From the NCBI GenBank assembly GCA_949471785.1, contig CASWRE010000007.1, forward strand, positions 1-64,000: 64,000 nt of DNA, in the 5' to 3' direction. How positions within the stretch are numbered: position 1 is the stretch's first letter; every line of letters begins with the position of its first letter. The notes beneath the pieces were generated by a model. It saw only the letters and a list, made by a program, of their open reading frames with translations, was not told the origin of the DNA and made no database searches. This document shows, piece after piece, positions 44,709 through 53,029 of this stretch. A program made the translations under genes and the position numbers. This DNA is from an uncultured Lachnospiraceae bacterium. Its GTDB lineage: Bacteria > Bacillota > Clostridia > Lachnospirales > Lachnospiraceae.

Positions 44709-46256
44709 GGGAGGGAAGGCGTAGACAATCTGTATTCTGCAGTTCTCATAGATGTGAATGTGCTCCACCATATCAGCCACAATGGAGCGGTCCAGTCTGC
44801 TCAGGCGTCGATCGGACAGCAGAGCCTGAAGCCAGGGGGAGGGCTCTGCCGTATGCCCACAAGCCGGGAGGAGCTCCAATTCCCGCTGTAAATACCCTTC
44901 CTTTTTCCGGTAGGAGGATTGATAGCTTTTATATTCTTCGGCGGTAAGAAGTCCCGCATGATAATCTTCATATAAAGCCAGCTTAAGCCGGTGTATTTTC
45001 TCCAGTTCCTGCCGGCGGGACAGGATTTCGTCCTCGCAGGCGGGCAGGAGGGCGCTTTGTTCAGCCAGAACCTGTCGTGCCAGATCGGGAATATTTTTTA
45101 CGTGCTTTAAGACAGCGTTTAAGTCCGCTAACAGGATACTTTCCAGAATTTTTCCGGAGACGCGGTGGGCGCTGCAATAGCGCCGTCCATGGCGGGTGTA
45201 AGTGCCGCAACAGTAGTCAGACACTGCCTCCCGGGGGGAAAGACCGCTTTTTTTGACCATGGACCGCCCGCAGTCGCCGCAGCTCAGAAAGCCGGCAAAC
45301 AGGCCGGGAGTCGCGCCCGTGCCCGGGCGCGGCGCGGATCGCTTGAGCAGCGTCTGAGCTTTTTCCCACAGGGACTGCTCCACTATGGGCTCATGGGTGT
45401 GGGGAACAATGATCCATTCCTCCCTGCTCCGGGTGCGCTGACGGCCTTTGAGCTGTTGCGTCTTAATCCCCTGGACGGTATCCCCTATGTAGACCTGGCT
45501 GTGCAGGATTTTATTGACGGTGGAGTAGGTCCAGTAGACGGTGGAGTCCAGACGTTTGCCGTTGCGGTAGAGCTGTCCGTGCTGTCTTTTGTACTCAGAA
45601 GGGCAGGGAATGCCCTCGTCATTGAGCAGCCGGGCGATGGTCTGCTTGCCCATGCCGTCTGTGTACAGGGTGAAAATGCGCCGGACGATAGCGGCGGCGC
45701 AGGGATCGGGGAGCAGCCGATTTTTGCAGACAGGGGATTTTCGATAGCCATAGGCGCAAAAAGCGCCGATGAATTCTCCGGCTCGCTGCTTTGCCTCAAT
45801 GGAGGTGTGAACTTTTTTGGAGATGTCCCGGGCATATTGTTCATTGAAAATGTTTTTGATGGGCAGGAGTATGTCGTAAGAGCTTTTCAGGCTGTCGATG
45901 GCGTCGGATACGGCGATGAAACGTATGCCCCGGTCGGGAAAATAGCGCTCCAGATATTTTCCGGTGTCGATGTAATCCCGGCCGAAACGGGACAGGTCTT
46001 TGACAAGGACACAGTCCGCCAGCCCGTTTTCCAGGGCTTTCAGCATCCGCAGAAAAGCGGGACGCCGGAAATGGGTGCCGGTGAAACCGTCGTCGATATA
46101 ATAGTCCTGCAGACACAGATCCGGGGAGTCTTCTATGTATCCGGCTAATAATTTGCGCTGATTCGTAATGCTGTCGCTCTCTTCCTTGTCGCCGTCTTCC
46201 CGGGACAGGCGTATGTAAACGGCGGTGCGATAGAGCCTTTTCTTTTCCCGGTTCAT
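44670..46256 (-). CDS. Large serine recombinase
   Basis: A 528-residue integrase. The N-terminal resolvase domain has YIRLSREDGD (catalytic Ser), LVKDLSRFGRDYIDTGKYLE, and the E helix. The recombinase domain (KSPVCKNRLLPDPCAAAIVRRIF...TIARLLNDEG) is followed by a zinc ribbon (CGDCGRSMVKK ... CCGTYTRHGRRYC) and a C-terminal coiled coil (residues about 410-480). It cuts and joins att sites at a 2-bp core. The last five codons, including the stop, lie in the amidase half of the junction, so its C-terminus would change on excision. It overlaps the small upstream ORF by 4 bases. Confidence 0.95.
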   Translation of the reverse strand: MNREKKRLYRTAVYIRLSREDGDKEESDSITNQRKLLAGYIEDSPDLCLQDYYIDDGFTGTHFRRPAFLRMLKALENGLADCVLVKDLSRFGRDYIDTGKYLERYFPDRGIRFIAVSDAIDSLKSSYDILLPIKNIFNEQYARDISKKVHTSIEAKQRAGEFIGAFCAYGYRKSPVCKNRLLPDPCAAAIVRRIFTLYTDGMGKQTIARLLNDEGIPCPSEYKRQHGQLYRNGKRLDSTVYWTYSTVNKILHSQVYIGDTVQGIKTQQLKGRQRTRSREEWIIVPHTHEPIVEQSLWEKAQTLLKRSAPRPGTGATPGLFAGFLSCGDCGRSMVKKSGLSPREAVSDYCCGTYTRHGRRYCSAHRVSGKILESILLADLNAVLKHVKNIPDLARQVLAEQSALLPACEDEILSRRQELEKIHRLKLALYEDYHAGLLTAEEYKSYQSSYRKKEGYLQRELELLPACGHTAEPSPWLQALLSDRRLSRLDRSIVADMVEHIHIYENCRIQIVYAFPPLDPPASASLPGV

Positions 46257-46528
46257 GGCGCGGAATTCTTCCTGTCATGGATGGTTTGCGGGGCTGTCGG
46301 GTCTGGTGCGTCTGTGTCCGTATGGGAGCGGATCATACGGCGGATAAATTCTTCCAATGTGATATGGGAGGTATATTTTCTGTCTACCGTGTAGTCTTCA
46401 ATAGATACTTCCTTTCGTGCCATGGCTTTTTCCCTTGTTGAAAACAGAATTCTTTTTATTCTATGAAAACAGGCTTATCCATTATACGGGCAGGCATCCG
46501 GTTTCCGGCGCAGTCGCGCGCCGCCCCA
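44682..46528. mobile_element. 1845-bp serine-recombinase element inserted in the amidase gene
   Basis: The element lies between two copies of the dinucleotide CA (44682-44683 and 46527-46528). Left junction: GACGCCGGG-CA-GGGAGGC. Right junction: GCGCCGCCC-CA-TGGCGGAG. Removing 1845 bp restores GACGCCGGG-CA-TGGCGGAG, coding LDAGHGGE in frame. The inferred circular junction, GCGCCGCCC-CA-GGGAGGCG, has arms that are imperfect inverted repeats (9 of the first 12 positions), as expected of a serine-integrase attP with a 2-bp core. Only two genes are inside, the recombinase and a 56-residue ORF. No terminal inverted repeats or target duplication beyond CA. Confidence 0.85.
46253..46423 (-). CDS. 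56-residue ORF co-transcribed with the recombinase
   Basis: The sequence reads MARKEVSIEDYTVDRKYTSH, then ITLEEFIRRMIRSHTD, and a Pro/Asp-rich tail. AAGGG lies eight bases before the start, and its stop overlaps the recombinase start (ATGA). It is basic then acidic, with a short predicted helix. I do not recognise a family. Position as the only other gene in the element makes it a candidate directionality factor or regulator of the recombinase (inference). A TATAAT at 46486-46481 on this strand may be the promoter -10. Confidence 0.6.
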   Translation of the reverse strand: MARKEVSIEDYTVDRKYTSHITLEEFIRRMIRSHTDTDAPDPTAPQTIHDRKNSAP

Positions 46529-46562
46529 TGGCGGAGAAGATAACGGGGCGGTTTTCCAGGGA

Positions 46563-47264
46563 ATGAGGGAAAAGGACGACAATCTGCGCATTGTGCTGGC
46601 GCTGGGTCGGGAACTGGAAAATCGGGGGATACCGGTTTATTATACACGGACGACGGATGTATTTCAGACCCCCTTTGAAAAGGCGCAGCTGGCAAACCAG
46701 ACAGGGGCCGATTATTTTCTTTCCATTCATCGGAATTCTGGTGTGAATCCCGGTGAATATTCCGGGGTAGAGAGCCTGGTTTATGAGAAAACCGGTCCGG
46801 CTCTGGATCTGGCGGAAAATATTAACGGAGCTATGGGCGAGATCGGTTTTAAAGATATTGGAGTTTTTGCCGAACCGGAGATCGTTGTACTGCGGCGGAC
46901 CGAGATGCCCGCGGTACTGGCAGAGATCGGTTTTATCAACAGTGAAGAGGATAATCGTATTCTGGAGGAAAATTTTGACGAGATCATCCGGGCTCTGGCA
47001 GACGCCGTGGAAGGGACGCTGGCCGAGGAGTCTGTAAAAGCGCAGGCCATGCGCACATATCGAGTGCAGGTGGGGATTTTCAGAGAGAAAAACAGAGCCT
47101 CCGGATTGATGGAGCGGGTCAAAGCGGAGGGTTTCCCGGTAATACTGGACGCCGATCAGGGCGTTTATCGCATTCAGGTGGGCAATTACCAGGAGCTTGA
47201 GAACGCGGTAACTATGGAGCGGCTTCTGAGAAGGCGCGGTTTTTCTACAATCATTACGAATTAG
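46563..47264 (+). CDS. N-acetylmuramoyl-L-alanine amidase with SPOR domain, 3' part of interrupted gene
   Basis: From the CA at 46527 the frame reads HGGEDNGAVFQGMREKDDN, the continuation of LDAG at 44652. The Amidase_3 domain then has zinc-ligand Glu in REKD, zinc His in LSIHRNSG and catalytic Glu in LAEIGFI. A C-terminal SPOR domain (TYRVQVGIFREKNRAS ... YRIQVGNYQELENA) binds denuded glycan. The first in-frame ATG is 46563, with no proper ribosome site, and the fragment lacks the first zinc His, so it should be inactive as it stands. The rejoined gene would give 255 residues, the same architecture and length as B. subtilis CwlC, a mother-cell lysis amidase. No frameshift or stop has accumulated. 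Confidence 0.85.
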   Translation: MREKDDNLRIVLALGRELENRGIPVYYTRTTDVFQTPFEKAQLANQTGADYFLSIHRNSGVNPGEYSGVESLVYEKTGPALDLAENINGAMGEIGFKDIGVFAEPEIVVLRRTEMPAVLAEIGFINSEEDNRILEENFDEIIRALADAVEGTLAEESVKAQAMRTYRVQVGIFREKNRASGLMERVKAEGFPVILDADQGVYRIQVGNYQELENAVTMERLLRRRGFSTIITN

Positions 47265-47308
47265 ACACAAAAATTTCAGATTTTTTAATGGGCGGCGGGA
47301 GGATTTAA

Positions 47309-47317
47309 TGGTATACT
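47309..47317 (+). promoter_or_regulatory. Extended -10 promoter for the lipoprotein operon
   Basis: TGG-TATACT (47309-47317) about 44 bases before ATG 47361; no good -35. Confidence 0.45.
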
Positions 47318-47360
47318 CTGTGGGTATAGCAGTAAAAATACCGAAGAAAGAAGGAGCGTT

Positions 47361-48671
47361 ATGCGGAAAAGAGGAATACTTATGACGGCAGCCTTTATGA
47401 CGGCAGCCCTTATGGTCGGATGCGGTTCGTCTTCCAGTGAGGATACAGAAGCGCTGGAGGGGAAAAAGGCAGTCAGTGAGGCGGCGGGGGCCTCTTCGGT
47501 GCTCACGGGTGCGACGGGGAATTATGCAGAAGAGAAGAACCTTGCCCATACGGATTATCTCCCTTCAGAATATGTTACGCTGGGTAACTATAAAGGGCTC
47601 AGTGTAAACAGAGTAAAAGATGTCACCGAGCTGTCCGAGGATGAAAAACAGAGCGCCCTGGAGGAATATCTGGATGCGAACAGCACGCAGCAGGAGATCA
47701 CGGATCGTCCGGCCGCCGAGGGAGATTACGTTGCGGTAACTTATAAAGAGAGCCGGGATGGCCAGGTGATGAACGATTTCACAGATGAGGAGACAGAGAT
47801 CCTGCTGGGAGAAGGCGACGCTCTGTTTGAAGATAAGCTGTATGGGACGTCAGCCGGCGATAAGGTGACAGCCACGGTTCCCATGGAAAATGAGGACGGA
47901 AACGGTACCTTTGATATTGTGTATGATATTAAGGTGGCGCGCGTGTATTCCTATAATCTTCCGGAGCTTACGGATGCTTTTGCCAGGGAGACGGCCGGTG
48001 TGGATACGGCTAAAGAGCTGGAGGAGCAGATTTATCAGGAAGCCATAGACACCCGCAATGAGATCAGTAAAGGACAGATGCGGGAGGATTTGATTAATAC
48101 GCTTGTGGAGAGCAGTACCGTAGAGGGTTATCCCCAGTCCCTGTATGATCTGCTGTACCAGTCGGTGGATGCGGGCTATCAGATGTGGGGTATGAGTCTG
48201 GAAGAAGCATATGAAGGCGATGAGGAAGCTATTAAAGCGGAAGTCCTTGTGTCGGTGAATGCGGAGCTAATTGTGGAGGCGGTGGCCGAGGCAGAGAATC
48301 TTATTGTCACCCAGGAGGAGCTGGACAGCTATAAGGAGTCTATCATGGCAGATTCTGCCTATGAATCGCTGGAAAACCTGGAGGAAGATTATTCGGATCA
48401 GGAGCTCGTCAAGATTTTGCTTACGGAAAAAGTGGGTCTTCTTCTGGAGGAAAATGCCAATATCACGGAGATAACGGAAGAGGAATATCAGAATCTGACA
48501 GGGGAGCCGGATGGGTTTGTCGCTGAGGAGTCGGATCTGTCGGATGAATCAGAGGTTTCTGATCTGCCTGATGAAGCCATGGAACTGCCTGAGTCGGAGC
48601 TGGATGATCTGTTAGATGACGACGTTTCTGATATAAAATTTGATTCCCGGGAGGATGAGGAGACGGAATGA
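47361..48671 (+). CDS. Trigger-factor-like lipoprotein
   Basis: A 436-residue exported protein. The N-terminus is a lipoprotein signal (MTAALMVGC, lipid Cys near residue 21). Residues about 100-190 resemble the FKBP-type domain of trigger factor (EGDYVAVTYKESRDGQ ... LGEGDALFEDKLYG), and residues about 190-380 the C-terminal chaperone arms (LPELTDAFARETAGVDTAKELEEQIYQ). The ribosome-binding N-domain is absent. The last 60 residues are highly acidic. It could be an extracellular foldase, like PrsA in role (inference). The next gene overlaps its stop (ATGA). Confidence 0.78.
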   Translation: MRKRGILMTAAFMTAALMVGCGSSSSEDTEALEGKKAVSEAAGASSVLTGATGNYAEEKNLAHTDYLPSEYVTLGNYKGLSVNRVKDVTELSEDEKQSALEEYLDANSTQQEITDRPAAEGDYVAVTYKESRDGQVMNDFTDEETEILLGEGDALFEDKLYGTSAGDKVTATVPMENEDGNGTFDIVYDIKVARVYSYNLPELTDAFARETAGVDTAKELEEQIYQEAIDTRNEISKGQMREDLINTLVESSTVEGYPQSLYDLLYQSVDAGYQMWGMSLEEAYEGDEEAIKAEVLVSVNAELIVEAVAEAENLIVTQEELDSYKESIMADSAYESLENLEEDYSDQELVKILLTEKVGLLLEENANITEITEEEYQNLTGEPDGFVAEESDLSDESEVSDLPDEAMELPESELDDLLDDDVSDIKFDSREDEETE

Positions 48672-49234
48672 CAGGTGTGATGGAAGCCTTCGGACAATGG
48701 GAAGGCGCTTTTCTGCTATTCCTGCAGGATGTGGTACGCACGCCGGCTTTGACATGGCTGCTGACCAAGATCACCGCTCTGGGAGACGCCGGCTGGTTTT
48801 GGATATTCCTGACCATTCTCTTCCTGGTTGGCAAAAAATACAGAGTCACCGGTCAAGTGATGGCCCTGGCCCTTTTGACGGATGTTCTGGTAGTCAATCT
48901 GGCGCTGAAAAATATTGTCTGCAGGGTACGTCCCTACGATGTGATTGAGGGGCTGGCGCCTGTCATAGAGCGTCAGATCGACTGGTCTTTTCCGTCAGGT
49001 CATGCGGCCAGCAGTCTGGCGGCGGTCACGGCCATATTTCTTACGGTGAAGAGCGGCTGGCGGTATCTGCCCCTGGCGCTGGCCCTGACGATCTGTTTTT
49101 CGCGTCTGTATGTGGGGGTGCATTATCCCAGCGACGTGCTGGCAGGTATGGTGATCGGCGTACTGTGCGGGGTGGCCGCGAATGTTATATGGCGGCGGAC
49201 GTTTGGTTCCCGCCGTAAGGGAGAGAACAGATGA
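48668..49234 (+). CDS. PAP2-family phosphatase (undecaprenyl-pyrophosphatase-like)
   Basis: A 188-residue integral membrane phosphatase. The three PAP2 signatures are KNIVCRVRPYD, SFPSGHAASS and SRLYVGVHYPSDVLAG. Five or six hydrophobic segments are present. Enzymes of this class dephosphorylate lipid pyrophosphates such as undecaprenyl pyrophosphate (BcrC type). Start overlaps the lipoprotein gene by four bases and its own stop overlaps the DUF218 gene. Confidence 0.9.
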   Translation: MTGVMEAFGQWEGAFLLFLQDVVRTPALTWLLTKITALGDAGWFWIFLTILFLVGKKYRVTGQVMALALLTDVLVVNLALKNIVCRVRPYDVIEGLAPVIERQIDWSFPSGHAASSLAAVTAIFLTVKSGWRYLPLALALTICFSRLYVGVHYPSDVLAGMVIGVLCGVAANVIWRRTFGSRRKGENR

Positions 49235-49836
49235 ACCGAAGATTTCTGAATATGTATACGAAGTATATTTTTCTGGAACATCCGCCTGCGAAGGCGGATA
49301 TTCTGTTTATTCCCGGCAGCGATGTGGCGGCTTTAGGAGAGCGGGCGGCCGCTTTGTGGCGGGACGGCTATGCCCCCGTAGTCATTCCTTCGGGTAAATA
49401 CAGTGTGCTGACGGGGCGTTTTGGCGGTGTGCAGGACGAGCCGGAGCGGTATCCGGGGCCCTATGGTACGGAGGCGGAATTCCTGACGGATGTCCTTGTG
49501 AAAAACGGCGTGGCGCCGGAAGCCGTCTGGCCGGAACCTGAAGCTACATATACCTATGAGAATGCGATCCGGTCCCGACGGCTGACGGACGCCCGGGGGC
49601 TTGCCGTGCAAAAAGCGATCCTGTGCTGCAAACCCTATCACGCAAGGCGGGCTCTTCTATATTATCAGCTGCTGTATCCGGATTGTGAATTTCTGGTCTG
49701 CCCCTGTGAAAGTCCGGTCACGGCGGAAAACTGGTATACCACAAAAGAGGGAATAGAGCTGGTGTTGGGAGAAATGGAGCGCTGCGGAAGCCAATTCCAT
49801 GAAATCATGGCGGAAATGTGGGAGAAGGCAACCTGA
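49231..49836 (+). CDS. DUF218/YdcF-like protein
   Basis: A 201-residue protein with the ElyC/SanA/YdcF fold: ADILFIPGSDVAALGERAAAL, GTEAEFLTDVLVKNGV, EPEATYTYENAI and KAILCCKPYHARRAL. There is no membrane segment. Family members are linked to envelope polysaccharide metabolism, but the reaction is unknown. Start overlaps the PAP2 stop. Its own stop codon TGA (49834-49836) is supplied by the dispersed repeat. Confidence 0.82.
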   Translation: MNRRFLNMYTKYIFLEHPPAKADILFIPGSDVAALGERAAALWRDGYAPVVIPSGKYSVLTGRFGGVQDEPERYPGPYGTEAEFLTDVLVKNGVAPEAVWPEPEATYTYENAIRSRRLTDARGLAVQKAILCCKPYHARRALLYYQLLYPDCEFLVCPCESPVTAENWYTTKEGIELVLGEMERCGSQFHEIMAEMWEKAT

Positions 49837-49885
49837 ATCATGTTCTGCCGCAGCCATGCGGCAGGGGCGCGGCTCGAGTGCAAAC
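49831..49885 (+). repeat. Second copy of the dispersed structured repeat
   Basis: ACCTGAATCATGTTCT and the following CCGCAGCCA...GCGGC region match about 31680-31732. The hairpin arms are partly changed. It straddles the 3' end of the DUF218 gene. Confidence 0.65.
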
Positions 49886-49950
49886 AGCAACCTGAAATGT
49901 AACAAAATCTTAAAGAAATGTAAAAAAGTAGTTCCCTTATTTAAAAAATG

Positions 49951-49959
49951 TGGTATAAT
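49951..49959 (+). promoter_or_regulatory. Extended -10 promoter for the surface protein
   Basis: TGG-TATAAT (49951-49959) upstream of a leader of about 155 bases before TTG 50121. No clear -35 box. The leader has GC-rich stems but no riboswitch that I could match. Confidence 0.55.
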
Positions 49960-50120
49960 GTGTGTCATAAAAAGGGATAGTTTGTCGCATAGGCAAAACG
50001 AATGTCGACGTGTGGGGAGCATAGAAGAATTTTATTCGGTTTGTCGGGGCAGTGGGACGAAGCGCTTGCGTCGGCCGCGGAGCCGCAGTGAGCGAATCCG
50101 GTATGATGGGAGGAAACACA

Positions 50121-52346
50121 TTGATAAGGGAAAGAATGAGACACAGGAAAAATTTGTTTCACCGTATGCTCAGTGTGGCGTTGGTGTTTGCGCTGGCGGG
50201 GGTATCTGTTCTGAGTACCGGAAAGGGCATTCGGGCGGCGTCGGGCGGCACGGTTATTTATCTGGACGGCGTTTCCGGTGACGACGGTCAGGACGGGGAG
50301 TCAAAAGACGAGGCCGTGGCCACTTTTTCAAAGGCGAAAAAGCTGGCGGGCAAGAAAGGGACTATACGTGTCTGCGGTACGGTGACGGTGAGCGATTCTC
50401 AGAGCTGGTCTTTGAAATCGGGCGTAAAGTTAAAAAGGGCTTCCGGCTTTACCGACGCGGTGGCCCATGTCACGGGCAGCCTGAAGCTGTCCGGCATTAC
50501 ACTGTTTAATACGGATATTTCCGGTTCCGGTTCCGTTTCCGGACTCGCGGGGCGGTCTCCCGCGTCGGATATATCGGTACCGTCTACCATTACTCTGGTA
50601 CAGCCCAAGGCCCTGTCGGAGGTGTCTCTGTCCGATCAGTGTTTCGGTACGGGTTCTTTTGCCTGGGCAAACGGCAGCTTTGTACCGGATAAATATGAGA
50701 CCCAGGCGCAGATCATTTTCTCACCGTCGGATACGGACGTGCATGATTACAGCGGTCTGAAGGGCTGGAACGGGGACAGTCAGACGGTGATCCGCTCGGT
50801 GAAGGTGCTGACCCAGTCTTTCCTGGAGGAGGAAAAAAAGGAGGACGACTCCGGGGATAAAGATGCGTCGGAGGATTCCGGTAAGGATAAAGAAGCGTCT
50901 GACGACCAGGCGGCGGACGCGGATAAAGACGGCGACGGAAAAACCGACGGGGAAAAGGACCCTGACGGCGATGGGAAATCGGAGGATAATTCCGGTTCGG
51001 AGGACGGCAAAACGGACGGTGAATCCGGGAAAGAGAATCAAAATCCGGAGGACGGAAAGACGGACAATGAATCCGGAAAAGAAGATCAAAATCCGGAAGA
51101 CGGGAAGACGGACAGTGAATCCGGAAAAGAAGATCAAAATCCGGAGGATGGAAAGACGGATGGTGAACCGGACCAAAAGAATCCGGAGGACGGAAAAAGC
51201 GACGCCCCGGACGACGGAAATGTCAGTAAGCCCGATGACGGGAGCGATACGTCCGCGGAGGGCCAGGACCCCGCAGACGGCACGGAGAACACCGAAGAAG
51301 GCGGCGATTCGGACAGCATGGACGGAGAAAATAAGCCTGCTGACGAGACGGACGGCAAAGAGTCCGAAGAGCTGCCCGGCGGAGAGGATAAAAAGGATGC
51401 GCCTGCAGATACCCGGAATGTGGAGAAGGTGGAGCAGCTCCTGGCGAAACTGCCGGAGTCTGTCGGTTCCCAGGCGGATGTGGACGCTGTGGTGCAGGCT
51501 TCCGTAGCCTACGATCAGCTCAGTGAGGAAGATCAGGCGGCGGTATCGAAAGAATTGACGGATAAAATGTATGAGGCCCAGAGCCGGGCGCTCAGCTATA
51601 ACCGGGTCAGCCTGGGAGTAACCGTGCAGGGAGACCTGCCCTGGTACATTCAGTTCCGGGCCAGCGCCGTGGAGGGCCGGAAGATTGATGACAGCACCAT
51701 CCGTACTCTTTTGGAGTCCTATGAGTTCAAGCTCTGGAATCTGATCACGGACAGCGAGTACAAGCTGGACGGCAAGACCGTGACGGTACTTATGGCCGCC
51801 CCGGCGGTTAAGGATGTGGAGATCGTGATCTATCACTATCTGGAAGACGGAACGGTGGAGCACATTATTCCGGAGATCGATGGCGACCAGATGAGCTTTG
51901 CGACCAGTTCTTTCAGCCCGTTCAGCGTGATCGGCGTCAGTGTGGCGGGAAGTACGGAGCTGGTGGGTTCTACAGGTTTTTCCTATATAGATAAGGATTC
52001 CGGAAGCGGCTCCGGGGGCAGTAAGGGCGGAAGCGGCAGCACAGGGAATAAAGGTACGGGAAGCAGCGCAGGGAGCAGTAAAGACAAAAGCGGCAGTACC
52101 GGGAATAAAAGTACGGGAAGCAAAAGCAGTTCTTCTTCTACAAAGAGCAGTACAGCTTCCAAAAACCAGACGGCAAAAACCGGCAGCGGTACCGGCGTGA
52201 AGCGGGCGACTACCGTGGGAACCGGAGACACGAATAATCTTCTCGGTTATATCCTGGTCGGTTCAGGAGCCGCCGTGCTGATGCTATTTGCGGCCTATAT
52301 GGTTTACGTACAGTATAAGAGAAAATCTTATTCCAGACGCTCCTAA
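50121..52346 (+). CDS. Large repetitive surface protein with C-terminal membrane anchor
   Basis: A protein of about 741 residues. A signal peptide (MLSVALVFALAGVSVLSTGKGIRA) is followed by a beta-rich domain (GGTVIYLDGVSGDDGQDGESKDEAVATFSKA), which opens like right-handed parallel beta-helix proteins. Residues about 235-430 are an acidic tract with 16-residue EDGKTDxESGKExQNP repeats, followed by a folded domain (VEKVEQLLAKLPESVGSQAD) and a Ser/Gly/Lys linker. The end is TGDTNNLLGYILVGSGAAVLMLFAAYMVY and a basic tail. The sorting motif reads VGTGDT rather than LPxTG. TTG 50121 sits seven bases after GGGAGG; ATG 50136 or 50103 are alternatives. Confidence 0.75.
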   Translation: MIRERMRHRKNLFHRMLSVALVFALAGVSVLSTGKGIRAASGGTVIYLDGVSGDDGQDGESKDEAVATFSKAKKLAGKKGTIRVCGTVTVSDSQSWSLKSGVKLKRASGFTDAVAHVTGSLKLSGITLFNTDISGSGSVSGLAGRSPASDISVPSTITLVQPKALSEVSLSDQCFGTGSFAWANGSFVPDKYETQAQIIFSPSDTDVHDYSGLKGWNGDSQTVIRSVKVLTQSFLEEEKKEDDSGDKDASEDSGKDKEASDDQAADADKDGDGKTDGEKDPDGDGKSEDNSGSEDGKTDGESGKENQNPEDGKTDNESGKEDQNPEDGKTDSESGKEDQNPEDGKTDGEPDQKNPEDGKSDAPDDGNVSKPDDGSDTSAEGQDPADGTENTEEGGDSDSMDGENKPADETDGKESEELPGGEDKKDAPADTRNVEKVEQLLAKLPESVGSQADVDAVVQASVAYDQLSEEDQAAVSKELTDKMYEAQSRALSYNRVSLGVTVQGDLPWYIQFRASAVEGRKIDDSTIRTLLESYEFKLWNLITDSEYKLDGKTVTVLMAAPAVKDVEIVIYHYLEDGTVEHIIPEIDGDQMSFATSSFSPFSVIGVSVAGSTELVGSTGFSYIDKDSGSGSGGSKGGSGSTGNKGTGSSAGSSKDKSGSTGNKSTGSKSSSSSTKSSTASKNQTAKTGSGTGVKRATTVGTGDTNNLLGYILVGSGAAVLMLFAAYMVYVQYKRKSYSRRS
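51000..51206 (+). repeat. 48-bp tandem repeat in the surface protein gene
   Basis: Three full 48-bp units from 51000 to 51143 (16 residues, EDGKTDxESGKExQNP), then a shortened 42-bp copy and a partial copy. Confidence 0.85.
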
Positions 52347-52367
52347 AAGTAACAGATAAAAGTATTA

Positions 52368-52429
52368 CGGAAAAATATTTTCGGTGGGCAGGCCTTTTTA
52401 CGGGCTTACCCGCCGAAAATATTTTTCCG
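52368..52429. terminator. 21-bp stem palindrome after the surface protein gene
   Basis: 52368-52388 pairs with 52409-52429 with a single G-T mismatch; both arms carry a six-base A or T run. It is likely a strong terminator for the surface protein gene. Confidence 0.75.
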
Positions 52430-52524
52430 GGCGGAGGTCGGGACTGGTTCCAGGCATATCCACGTTTTTTCTGCCATATATATGTAGTGGGTTTACAAAT
52501 ATTTTTGGAAGGACTGTGAATGCC

Positions 52525-52896
52525 ATGGAGAAAAAATCAATGCCGTATATCGCGGCGGCCTGTGTGAAAGCCCTGATAATTGCCTGCCTGACAACGGTTA
52601 TTCTTCTGTTTGCGATTTCTTTCGTGATGTACAAGGCAAATCCGGGAGAAAACGTGGTCAGTCTGGGGATTATATTTACCTATATTCTGTCCTGCTTCCT
52701 GGGCGGTCTTTATTTGGGACATAAGATGGACAAACGGAAGTTTCTGTGGGGATTAGGTACGGGGCTTTGCTATTTTACCGTTCTCATTCTTCTGTCAGCC
52801 GCCGTGCCAGTGGGAGCCTGGATGGATATACAGCATCTGGTGACGAGCTGCATTCTCTGTCTGGGCGGCGGGTGTCTGGGAGGAATGCTGGCATAA
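52525..52896 (+). CDS. TIGR04086-like four-helix membrane protein
   Basis: A 123-residue protein with four predicted membrane helices (AACVKALIIACLTTVILLFAIS, VVSLGIIFTYILSCFLGGLYLG, FLWGLGTGLCYFTVLILLS, LVTSCILCLGGGCLGGML). Proteins like this recur upstream of the SCIFF locus and secDF in clostridia; their function is unknown. ATG 52525 follows GGAAGGA at some distance. Confidence 0.75.
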   Translation: MEKKSMPYIAAACVKALIIACLTTVILLFAISFVMYKANPGENVVSLGIIFTYILSCFLGGLYLGHKMDKRKFLWGLGTGLCYFTVLILLSAAVPVGAWMDIQHLVTSCILCLGGGCLGGMLA

Positions 52897-52987
52897 ACGA
52901 GTACTGTTCACACAGTACCTGGTATGATAAAAATATAAAACAAAATGTGAAACGATGAAAAAAAGGCTTTAAAAAGCAGAATCCCTA

Positions 52988-52996
52988 TGCTATAAT
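52988..52996 (+). promoter_or_regulatory. Extended -10 promoter for scifA
   Basis: TGC-TATAAT (52988-52996), with TTTAAA (52968-52973) 17 bp upstream, 34 bases before ATG 53030. Confidence 0.65.
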
Positions 52997-53029
52997 AGCC
53001 AGAGAATTTATCACGGGAGGGATATCAGG

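Noticed and set aside
49960-50120. Possible cyclic di-GMP riboswitch in the surface protein leader
   Set aside because: Short pieces (AGGCAAAAC, GGGACGAAGC) recall the GEMM-I consensus, but the spacing between them is about 50 bases and the closing segments do not fit.
51000-51206. CRISPR-like direct repeats
   Set aside because: The repeats are in-frame coding units without unique spacers.
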